This document shows positions 57,416 through 64,000 of a DNA stretch of 64,000 nt, piece after piece. Position 1 is the stretch's first letter. The number at the start of each line of letters is the position of its first letter. The DNA is from Spirochaetia bacterium (GTDB taxonomy: Bacteria; Spirochaetota; Spirochaetia; Treponematales; Breznakiellaceae). The stretch is taken from positions 1-64,000 of the forward strand of contig BNUU01000006.1 of assembly GCA_025997595.1 (NCBI GenBank). The letters are read 5' to 3'. The notes below the pieces were generated by a model. It made no database searches. It was not told the origin of the DNA and saw nothing but the letters and a program-made list of their open reading frames with translations. The translations under genes were made by a program, and so were the position numbers.

Positions 57416-58480
57416 CTAATAACCGGATACACCCAGCTTTTTGCACAAACTCCGGGCTGTTTCATCCATATAAACGCCGTCCTGTTCAAACACTTTTCCG
57501 TCAAGAATGATGCTTGGCCGCAGCACCGTTCCATCGGTGTGGGAAGCCGCTGTCCAGAATGCGCCCATGATCGCCTTGCCCTGACTGCCGATGCCGAATT
57601 CCATGCAGCCGAATACCCGTTCGTCCTCTACAATGCGTCCGGTAATGGCGCGCACCCCCGGATTAAAGCCCAGGGAATAGTGGGCCAGGCGGTACATGTT
57701 TTCGTCACCGAATCCGTCGATCCATGCGCGGAACACCGCCGCATCCGCTCCGCCGGAAATATCCTTTACCCGGCCTTCCTTAAACTCAAGCTTGACGGGG
57801 GCTTTTAATTTGCCGATTTCCAAAGGGGGCCACAGGGCTCCGTCAAATACCAAGGTTCCTTCGATGGTTTCTTCCACGGGACACCAGCTTATCTGTCCGC
57901 CCAGCATGATGGGATATCCCTTGCGGGTAGCCTTTTGTCCCGAGTGGCGTACTTTCCTTCCCCGGTTGTACGCCTTAAGCTTGGTACCATTTTGCGCAGT
58001 AACAATAACCTCATCCGCTTTTTCAAGGGTATCTTTCATATATTCGCCAAGCTCGATCATGGCGTCGTAATCCACGCGGGAAACGGTTTTTACAATCATC
58101 TCCACATCCATGCCGGTCAAACAGATATAGCGTGTTCCAAAGTCCATGGAATCGCGGAACGCCTTTGAGTGCATGATGTAGGAATATGCCAGCTCGATCC
58201 AAACATCCGCTTTTCCCACCGCCGCCCCAATCGGGGCAGGGGGTTCCATACATGCGTTCGGCGCGGTGGCATAGTTGATGACGGTGGGTATACCCCCAAT
58301 CGCGTAAACCGCCTGGGAGACCGCGTCAACCACCCGGCGGTCCGACGAAGTATCCCCGGTGATGACAACATTTTCTCCGGGCTTCACCAGCATAACGTCC
58401 TTGACCAGTGTCATGGCCCCCTTCATCAATTCCAGATACAAGTACTCATCTCTTGTCTCAACGCCCAAATTCAGTTCCAT
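57416..58480 (-). CDS. M29-like aminopeptidase (AmpS/AmpT-type)
   Basis: A 354-residue protein that looks like the leucyl-aminopeptidase/thermophilic M29 superfamily, which also includes a ring-cleaving dioxygenase branch. Likely metal residues are in CPVEETIEGTLVFDGALWP (Glu), EDERVFGCMEFGIG (Glu) and AASHTDG (His and Asp), in the family order. VKPGENVVITGDTSSD opens the N-domain. GGAGG precedes the ATG. It is second in the operon after the gate-domain gene and before the OPT carrier, which favours a peptidase role over the dioxygenase one. Confidence 0.82.
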   Translation of the reverse strand: MELNLGVETRDEYLYLELMKGAMTLVKDVMLVKPGENVVITGDTSSDRRVVDAVSQAVYAIGGIPTVINYATAPNACMEPPAPIGAAVGKADVWIELAYSYIMHSKAFRDSMDFGTRYICLTGMDVEMIVKTVSRVDYDAMIELGEYMKDTLEKADEVIVTAQNGTKLKAYNRGRKVRHSGQKATRKGYPIMLGGQISWCPVEETIEGTLVFDGALWPPLEIGKLKAPVKLEFKEGRVKDISGGADAAVFRAWIDGFGDENMYRLAHYSLGFNPGVRAITGRIVEDERVFGCMEFGIGSQGKAIMGAFWTAASHTDGTVLRPSIILDGKVFEQDGVYMDETARSLCKKLGVSGY

Positions 58481-58504
58481 GATCCCAATCCTCCGTTTTA
58501 TTTT

Positions 58505-59701
58505 TTAGCCTGCGGCCAGGGTGAACAAACGAAACATAAAGTTTGCCGAAATTCCCGCAGCGAGTCCCCCGATGGTATGTGAAAAAATGGCCTTCCCCGT
58601 AAGCCGGCGGTAACCGAGGGCCTCCATCATGGCCACATGGGTGCTCAGATATCCGCTCCAGCACATGCACATTGCGGTGAATACCGCCACATCCCCCGCA
58701 TGGGCCGCGCCTGTGGCGAGCAGTTTTGGTATCAATGTCATTGCCGCCCCGGCTGCGCCAAGGGCCGTAATGGGCACCGCAAGGCATTGGGGGTCCTGAA
58801 AACCAAAGAGGGGCTTAATGATAAACTGAATCTTTCCCCCCAGCATGGGCAGTAATCCTATTCCCTCATAGGCGCCGCCGGTATACCCTCCTGAGGGAGC
58901 GCCGTTGGTAAGCAATAACACAAAGGTGCAAATGATCAATACGCCGGGAATAATCGTCATTCCCATGGTAACGCCGGACTTGCCCCCATCAAGGGCGGCT
59001 TCCAAAAAACGGGAAGCCGCAGATCCATGCCTCACCCTGCGCATATCCGTAAGGGGTTCTGCGAACCCTTGTTCTGTAAACCCCTGTCCTTCAGTTTGAT
59101 GATCATCCTGTCTGCCAATGGCTTTTTTCGTAAAGACCAGCATAATCCTTGTACTGACAATGCTTCCTATTACGGCGCCAAGATTGCCGATCAAAGCGGC
59201 CAAAAACAAATTTTCTCCCGCCGGCGCGGAGATGCTTATGACGAATGTGGTTACAATCAGTCCCATGCCAAAGGCGGTACCAAGATTGGTAAGCGCCGGA
59301 ACCTGGTATGGGGCAAAATATTTTCTGAAATTTTTACTTTCCGCCAGGGTAAGAATGGCCGGATTATCCGAAAGATAGGTACTGACAATTCCCAGGGCGC
59401 TCGCGCCGGGCAGCCCGTAGATCGGCTTGATTAAGGGCGACAGGACCTTGTGTATCAACGCAACGACGCCGAATTCCGAGAGCAGTTCCGAGAGCGCGCC
59501 CATGATAACGGCAATTGCCATTATGTAAAAAACGGTTGACATCAAAATATCGTAGGCGGTTTTTATCAGCGTATTGATCAGGTTTGTGCCGCCCATCCTC
59601 ATTCCCAGAAGAATAAAAAGGGCGGCCAAGCTCCCGAGAAACACGAAGCTTTCCGGACTAACGGAGCGTTTATATAAAACCGATTCTTCTTTTGCGTTCA
59701 A
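58505..59701 (-). CDS. Nucleoside-recognition/gate-domain membrane protein (CD0519/CD1768-like)
   Basis: A 398-residue protein with about nine to ten hydrophobic helices. GALSELLSEFGVVALIHKVLSPLIKPIYGLPGASALGIVSTYLSDNPAILTLA (read in parts, residues 68-120) and the second half with PMLGGKIQFIIKPLFGFQDP form the paired gate repeats. Function is not known; such proteins may be carriers. Residues 195-225 are a charged loop. The start is a TTG with GGGG eight bases upstream; no in-frame ATG fits better. It heads the peptide operon and is divergent from the LysR gene. Confidence 0.78.
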   Translation of the reverse strand: MNAKEESVLYKRSVSPESFVFLGSLAALFILLGMRMGGTNLINTLIKTAYDILMSTVFYIMAIAVIMGALSELLSEFGVVALIHKVLSPLIKPIYGLPGASALGIVSTYLSDNPAILTLAESKNFRKYFAPYQVPALTNLGTAFGMGLIVTTFVISISAPAGENLFLAALIGNLGAVIGSIVSTRIMLVFTKKAIGRQDDHQTEGQGFTEQGFAEPLTDMRRVRHGSAASRFLEAALDGGKSGVTMGMTIIPGVLIICTFVLLLTNGAPSGGYTGGAYEGIGLLPMLGGKIQFIIKPLFGFQDPQCLAVPITALGAAGAAMTLIPKLLATGAAHAGDVAVFTAMCMCWSGYLSTHVAMMEALGYRRLTGKAIFSHTIGGLAAGISANFMFRLFTLAAG

Positions 59702-59755
59702 ACAATCATCCCCATAAATGACACTTTCAAAAATTCAATATATCGGGTAACATTC

Positions 59756-59785
59756 TTGATAAGATTATATGGGGGATCTTATAAT
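59756..59785 (+). promoter_or_regulatory. lysR promoter
   Basis: TTGATA (59756-59761) and TATAAT (59780-59785) are 18 bp apart, a strong match. Confidence 0.7.
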
Positions 59786-59800
59786 ACTGCTAATCAATAG

Positions 59801-59820
59801 TTTTTATCGATTGATAAAAA
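59801..59820. promoter_or_regulatory. Candidate LysR binding dyad
   Basis: TTTTTATC (59801-59808) and GATAAAAA (59813-59820) are perfect 8-bp arms around GATT, placed between the divergent genes and just after the lysR start site, fitting autoregulation. Confidence 0.5.
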
Positions 59821-59850
59821 ACATTGATATACATGGAAGGGGGAGAACTG

Positions 59851-60789
59851 ATGAATTTACAACAATTGCAATACTTTAAAACAGTTGCGGAAATTGGTCA
59901 TGTCACTGAATCCTCTGAAATATTGCATATATCGCAGCCCGCAATAAGCATGGCAATATCGAATTTGGAAGCGGAACTTGAGGTTCCTTTGTTCAAAAAA
60001 GGCGGACACCGGTTACAACTAACCCCCTATGGCAAAATATTACTTGAGCATGTGTCGGTTGTCATTCAGGAAATAAATACTGCGGTGACCGAAATCAATA
60101 ATCTTGCATTGTCTGAAAAACAGGTCCTGCGCATTGCCTCTACCTACTCCTTAAGCAGTTCCTTGCTGCCCTCTGTCATTCAGCCATTTATTGAAGAAAA
60201 TCCAAGCACCATTATCCAAATTAAACAGGGGCCCAATCTGGAACTGTTAAAAGGTATTGCCAATGAGGAATATGATTTTATTTTTGGACGCATTTTACCG
60301 AACCAGGAAATATCAAAATATATTCAGCATTTATCACTGTACACCGAGGAGTTAGCAATACTACTCAACAGCAACCACCCCCTGGCCGATAAGGATGAAC
60401 TTGAACTGGGAGATTTAAAAAACGAGGATTTTATTTTTTTTCACGAGTCCACCGGTTTTCATCTTTTGGTAATGAATTTATTCCAGGCGGCGGGCTATAA
60501 GCCGAATATCCGGTATCAAGTTTACGATAACGCGTCCTGTGCAAACATGGTTGCCGCAAATCTGGGGGTAGCGCTGGTCGGCCCCACGCCCGGCTATGAT
60601 CATAACCGGGTACGCCAAATCAAATTGAAACCCTCAAAGGAAAACCAGACCAGCATTTTTCTGCTCTGGAATTCAAAACACGAATGGGAACCATCGGGCT
60701 TGCGTGCAAAATTTTTTAAACATATTCAGAAGTTATACGAAATTGGGAATGTCCCGAATTTTTTTCAAAAAAGTGCAAAAAACACTTGA
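59851..60789 (+). CDS. LysR-family transcriptional regulator
   Basis: A 312-residue regulator. The N-terminal winged HTH MNLQQLQYFKTVAEIGHVTESSEILHISQPAISMAI (read in parts) is followed by the ligand domain from about residue 90. I chose the ATG with GGGGGAG upstream over one nine codons earlier. Divergent from the gate-M29-OPT-PepD operon, it probably controls peptide use and itself. The ligand is unknown. Confidence 0.93.
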   Translation: MNLQQLQYFKTVAEIGHVTESSEILHISQPAISMAISNLEAELEVPLFKKGGHRLQLTPYGKILLEHVSVVIQEINTAVTEINNLALSEKQVLRIASTYSLSSSLLPSVIQPFIEENPSTIIQIKQGPNLELLKGIANEEYDFIFGRILPNQEISKYIQHLSLYTEELAILLNSNHPLADKDELELGDLKNEDFIFFHESTGFHLLVMNLFQAAGYKPNIRYQVYDNASCANMVAANLGVALVGPTPGYDHNRVRQIKLKPSKENQTSIFLLWNSKHEWEPSGLRAKFFKHIQKLYEIGNVPNFFQKSAKNT

Positions 60790-60834
60790 CCTGGAGCGAA
60801 CCCCGGACTATATATTATGAATATGGAGGTTTAC

Positions 60835-61497
60835 ATGGTTAAACAACGTTCTTTCACAATAGTGAAGGGTTTTATGATAGCGGCGGTATTGATGTTTTTC
60901 GTATGTCTAACGGTGTCTGCACAGGGGCAGAACACCGCAAGAAAAATCCTTATCGTGTATTTTAGCAATCCTGAAAACACGGACGGTACAGACGCGGTTT
61001 CAGGCGCGAGCGTCCAAATCGTCAGCGGCAGGAAAGTTGGGAATGTACAAATGGTTGCCGAGATAATCCAACGGACAACTGGCGGGGATTTATTCCCGAT
61101 TCAAACGCAAAGCCCCTATCCCAAAACGCACAAGGAGTTACTTGATTATGTCAAACAGGAACAGGAAACCAACACCCGCCCTGTTCTTTCAACACAGGTC
61201 AGAAACATGGCGGAGTATGATACTATTTTCTTAGGCTACCCAATATGGTGGTATACGTTGCCTTTAGCGGTGTCAAGTTTTTTGGAAGAATACAACCTTT
61301 CAGGGAAAACAATCATTCCTTTTTGTGTTCACGGCGGCAGCGGATGGGCCAACACCATTGAAATAATTACAAAATTGGAGCCGCAGGCAACGATAAAAGA
61401 CGGATTTACTGTTTCAAGAAACACCGTTGCAAGATCAGAACGGGACGTAAGCGCCTGGCTTCGCAGACTTGGAATGGTGAGGCAGGGGAAACAATGA
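60835..61497 (+). CDS. Exported flavodoxin-like protein
   Basis: A 220-residue protein with an N-terminal hydrophobic segment ending near VSAQG, a signal peptide or anchor. The flavodoxin fold follows: KILIVYFSNPENTDG (phosphate loop, here longer than usual), TIFLGYPIWWYTLPLAV (isoalloxazine loop) and IPFCVHGGSGWANT. Residues DGTDAVSGASVQIVSGRKVGN form the extra loop of the Flavodoxin_4 type. It may carry FMN for electron transfer outside the membrane. GGAGG precedes the ATG at 60835. The stop overlaps the start of a truncated MerR gene by 4 bp. Confidence 0.88.
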   Translation: MVKQRSFTIVKGFMIAAVLMFFVCLTVSAQGQNTARKILIVYFSNPENTDGTDAVSGASVQIVSGRKVGNVQMVAEIIQRTTGGDLFPIQTQSPYPKTHKELLDYVKQEQETNTRPVLSTQVRNMAEYDTIFLGYPIWWYTLPLAVSSFLEEYNLSGKTIIPFCVHGGSGWANTIEIITKLEPQATIKDGFTVSRNTVARSERDVSAWLRRLGMVRQGKQ

Positions 61498-61646
61498 CCA
61501 TTGCAGAGGTCGGCAAAAAATATGACCTTTCCGTTGATACACTACGATATTATGGACTTGTTTGGCAACCAACCGGGGTGTCGATCAAGTCCATAACCAT
61601 ATTGGACCACTTACAACATAACACCAAAAAATCCCTTTTAATATAG
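61494..61646 (+). pseudogene. MerR-family regulator, truncated by a hairpin repeat
   Basis: The first 20 codons read MTIAEVGKKYDLSVDTLRYY, the HTH start of MerR proteins. At RYY the hairpin repeat (61551-61595) begins; codons then read GLVWQPTGVSIKS and an unrelated tail to a TAG at 61646. The rest of the HTH, the coiled coil and the effector domain are absent, so it is not a working regulator. The start overlaps the flavodoxin stop (ATGA), showing it was once coupled to that gene and probably controlled it. Confidence 0.8.
61551..61595. repeat. Hairpin repeat (GACTTGTTC family) truncating a MerR gene
   Basis: TATGGACTTG (61551-61560) and CAAGTCCATA (61586-61595) are perfect inverted ends of a 45-bp element with an imperfect GGCAACC/GGGTGTC interior. 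It supplies the end of the MerR remnant on one strand and the last codons of the opposite gene. Confidence 0.75.
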
Positions 61647-62178
61647 TCACATATTGAATATTATTAATTTCGTATTTTACCGTAAATTCAGTTTCATATT
61701 CTGTATCTTTTAATTTGCTAATACCAAATAAACTATCAAACAAATGTTCCGGCGCAAAATCATCAACGACTATTTCATACCATATATAATTTTTCCCATC
61801 TTTAGTAGTGCTTTTTCTATAATTTAATTTTTCATTTTCATAATTTTGTTCGTGAGAATATTTTAATCCTTTGTTTTCAAATTTACATTTATCAATACTT
61901 ATATTTGATATATTTTCTGCTGTTTCAAATGCAATGTAAAACCGAGCGCCTCGATGTGGCTTTTGACCGTTAATTACTGATTTGAACACTATGCTGTTAC
62001 AATCATAATGAAATTGTATCCCGTTTTCTTCATATACAATTTCTCTTTGTTCTTTGCCCAAGATAGCATTGTAATTTTCAGGTACTTTCGCCGTATAGTA
62101 AATCGCCGTTTGGCTAAATATTTGACTGCCGGCAATGAGTATCACAACAATAATGGTTATCACTAAAAATTTCTTCAT
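61585..62178 (-). CDS. Small exported protein of unknown function, AT-rich
   Basis: I do not recognise this 197-residue protein. Residues 1-22 are a signal peptide or membrane anchor (LVITIIVVILIAG, then QIFSQTA). The remainder is rich in Asn, Lys, Tyr and Glu with alternating beta-like stretches (FTVKYEINNIQYVTI). The base composition is clearly more AT-rich than the flanking genes, a sign of transfer. Its last codons lie in the hairpin repeat and its TGA is provided by it, so the natural C-terminus may be lost. No ribosome site stands out in front of the ATG. Confidence 0.6.
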   Translation of the reverse strand: MKKFLVITIIVVILIAGSQIFSQTAIYYTAKVPENYNAILGKEQREIVYEENGIQFHYDCNSIVFKSVINGQKPHRGARFYIAFETAENISNISIDKCKFENKGLKYSHEQNYENEKLNYRKSTTKDGKNYIWYEIVVDDFAPEHLFDSLFGISKLKDTEYETEFTVKYEINNIQYVTILKGIFWCYVVSGPIWLWT

Positions 62179-62264
62179 ATTATATTCCCAAATATGTTAG
62201 GACAAATGGCATATAATATACAGTTTACGTTATACGCAAACAAATTTACCACCTGATCTCCATT

Positions 62265-63716
62265 CTACAAAGTTCTGATAATCGCCTCCGCTGCGGCCCG
62301 TCCTTCGGCAATGGCGCGGACCACCAGGCTTGCGCCGGTCTTGGCGTCCCCGGCGGCCCAGACCTTGGGGTTCGAGGTATGGAAACTTCCCCGTGTGCGG
62401 ATATTGCCCCGCTCGTCGGTTACGAGCCCCAGATCCTCCACAACGCCCTGCTGCACCACATGGGTAAAGCCCATGGCCAGCAGCACCAGATCCGCGCCGA
62501 TCTCAAAGTCGGAACCCGCAATCTCGCTCATGTTCCAGCGGCCGTCCTGATTAACCCAATCCACTTTGCAGGCATGGATCGAATCTACTTTGCCGTCCCT
62601 TCCGTTAAAGGCCTTGGTGTTCACCGACCAGAACCGCTCCCCCCCTTCCAGATGGGAACTGGATGTCTTGAGCACCTTGGGCCAGAGGGGCCAGGGCTCC
62701 TCGTCGGGCCGGTGTTCCGGGGGGCAGGGCAGCACCTCGATTTGGGTGACATGCTTGGCCCCCTGACGGTTGGCGGTTCCCACGCAGTCAGAACCGGTGT
62801 CCCCCCCGCCGATAACCACCACCCGCTTGCCCCAGGCGGTGATGGGCTCAAGCCCCTCGTTGTCCTCGCCGCCCAAACTGCGGTTCTGCAGGGCAAGGAA
62901 ATCCAGGGCCTGCACGATGCCGGCGTTCTCCCGGCCCGGCGCTTTAAGATCCCGGGCCTCCCGCGCGCCGATGGTAAGGAGGACCAGATCGTTGGAAGAT
63001 TCCAGTTCTTTTGGATCGATAAATTCCCCGTCTTTCCCCAGGGTGCCGAATCCGTATTGGGCGGAGCCGACACGGGTATTGGTCTTAAAGATCACCCCTT
63101 CGGCTTCCATGATCTTGACCCGCCTGTCGATAAAACTCTTGTCCAGTTTGAAGTCCGGGATGCCGTAGCGGAGGTAGCCGCCCACTTTCCGGTCCCCCTC
63201 GTAGACGGTGACGGTGAAGCCCTCCCGGTTCAGGTACCAGGCCGCCGAAAGTCCCGCAGGGCCCGCTCCAACTACAGCGACTTTCTTGCCGTTCCGGTGC
63301 TTGGGGGGCCGGGGGACCACGACCCCCAGGCTAAAGGCCTTCTCGATCACCGCAAGCTCATTCTGCCGGATCGTGACCGGTTCGTCGGTGGCCCCCAGCA
63401 CGCAGGAGGCCTCGCAGAGGGCGGGGCAGACCCGGCCGGTAAATTCCGGAAAGGGGTTGGTATCCTGCAGGGCGGCCCATGCGCCGACCCAGTCGTTGCG
63501 GTAGAGTCGATCCTGCCATTCGGGCATCGTATTGCTAATCGGACAGGCCCAATGGCAGAAGGGCACCCCGCAGTCCATGCAGCGGCTGGCCTGGAGCCGC
63601 CTGTCCTCATCGGGAAGCTGAACCTCAACCTCGCTGTAATCGTTGATCCGTTCCTCAACGGGCCTATAGCCCGCGCTTTTCCGCTGTACCTTTAAAAATC
63701 CCTTTGGGTCGCCCAT
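62265..63716 (-). CDS. gltD: Glutamate synthase small subunit
   Basis: A 483-residue iron-sulfur flavoprotein that passes electrons from NAD(P)H to GltB. Cys-rich N-terminus: RCMDCGVPFCHWACPISN and GRVCPALCEASCVLG give the 4Fe-4S ligands. FAD site VAVVGAGPAGLSAAWYL near residue 147 and NAD(P)H site VVVIGGGDTGSDCVGTA near 294 are complete. The C-terminus has VWAAGDAKTGASLVVRAIAEGR. The ATG overlaps the gltB stop by one base, so the pair is an operon that makes glutamate from glutamine and 2-oxoglutarate. Confidence 0.97.
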   Translation of the reverse strand: MGDPKGFLKVQRKSAGYRPVEERINDYSEVEVQLPDEDRRLQASRCMDCGVPFCHWACPISNTMPEWQDRLYRNDWVGAWAALQDTNPFPEFTGRVCPALCEASCVLGATDEPVTIRQNELAVIEKAFSLGVVVPRPPKHRNGKKVAVVGAGPAGLSAAWYLNREGFTVTVYEGDRKVGGYLRYGIPDFKLDKSFIDRRVKIMEAEGVIFKTNTRVGSAQYGFGTLGKDGEFIDPKELESSNDLVLLTIGAREARDLKAPGRENAGIVQALDFLALQNRSLGGEDNEGLEPITAWGKRVVVIGGGDTGSDCVGTANRQGAKHVTQIEVLPCPPEHRPDEEPWPLWPKVLKTSSSHLEGGERFWSVNTKAFNGRDGKVDSIHACKVDWVNQDGRWNMSEIAGSDFEIGADLVLLAMGFTHVVQQGVVEDLGLVTDERGNIRTRGSFHTSNPKVWAAGDAKTGASLVVRAIAEGRAAAEAIIRTL

Positions 63717-64000
63717 TAATATACTCCAATCGAAAGGTCTTCACGCCGGCGGATCTCGTAGATCTTCTGGTCCAGTTCCGCCAGTTTGGCCATGTCCAGG
63801 GCCATTTTGTATTCCACCGGCAGCACCTTGATGAACTTGGGCCTGTTTTCCGGCCATGCGTCCAGAATGGCCTTGGCATAGGCCGAACCGGTCCAGTAGA
63901 TGTGCTTGCGGATCATATCCTTGACGAAGTTTTCATCGGCGTCATTGTCGAGGCCGGAAAGTTCCACCATCCCCCGGTTGAGGAAGTATTCGAAGTTACC
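63716..64000 (-). CDS. gltB: Glutamate synthase large subunit, C-terminal end (partial)
   Basis: The frame stays open to the right edge, so only the last 94 codons are in the window. The visible part NFEYFLNRGMVELSGLDNDADENFVKDMIRKHIYWTGSAYAKAIL, read in parts, matches the end of the beta-helix and the C-terminal tail of GltB, where the large subunit finishes after the alpha-subunit-like GXGXG domain. The call is supported by its overlap with gltD (TAATG). Confidence 0.88.
   Translation of the reverse strand, partial: GNFEYFLNRGMVELSGLDNDADENFVKDMIRKHIYWTGSAYAKAILDAWPENRPKFIKVLPVEYKMALDMAKLAELDQKIYEIRRREDLSIGVY

Overview
The window looks like chromosome of a host-associated spirochete, most likely a Treponema of the termite-gut type. 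This is an inference from secreted proteins with short signal peptides ending in FAGG-like sites, the mix of TRAP transport, amino-acid and purine genes, and moderate GC. No rRNA, tRNA or complete insertion sequence was seen.

Layout. 1-5236 (+): a chimeric esterase fragment, an intact esterase, a YhhN-type membrane protein and a large EndoQ-like PHP nuclease fused to a UvrD-type helicase. 5249-13754 (-): a lipoprotein lipase, a NYN/cold-shock protein, a nucleotide-cyclase-like protein, then the purine genes guaA, purA, guaB and purB. 13797-14444 is a decayed nucleoside hydrolase interrupted by a small hairpin repeat. 14679-29421 is a type I-C CRISPR-Cas locus transcribed leftwards: cas3, an intergenic mini-CRISPR, then cas5c-cas8c-cas7-(DUF1016/PDDEXK nuclease)-cas4-cas1-cas2, a leader, and an array of 86 repeats and 85 spacers. 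29425-32281 (-) holds a MATE exporter, a nucleoside hydrolase and a YhcH protein, packed against cas3. 32446-40635 (+) is a GntR-controlled TRAP transporter and sugar-acid-like catabolic cluster ending in a flavinylated fumarate-reductase-like lipoprotein. 40702-45628 (-) is a HAD phosphatase and an iron-type ABC transporter. 45680-60789 is an amino-acid and peptide-use region: DAACS carriers, aspartate racemase, asparaginase, glutamate dehydrogenase, aminotransferase, PepD, OPT carrier, M29-like peptidase, gate-domain membrane protein and LysR regulator. 60835-64000 holds a flavodoxin, a truncated MerR gene, an AT-rich exported protein and gltD with the end of gltB.

The strongest unusual signal is in the 173-bp gap between cas3 and cas5c. 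It contains two diverged 32-nt I-C repeats flanking a 29-nt spacer. The first 17 nt of this spacer match the start region of the adjacent cas5c promoter (TTGACA, 17 bp, TATACT) at 15 positions. The mismatches are at positions 6 and 9, and pairing largely stops after position 17. This is the layout expected of a Cas-regulating guide (CreR-like) that makes Cascade repress its own operon without cleavage. Other points of interest are a DUF1016 nuclease gene built into the cas operon, re-acquired spacers with the same PAM-side edge but different lengths, a family of small hairpin repeats that has broken two genes, and a conserved-looking protein of unknown function coupled to asparaginase.
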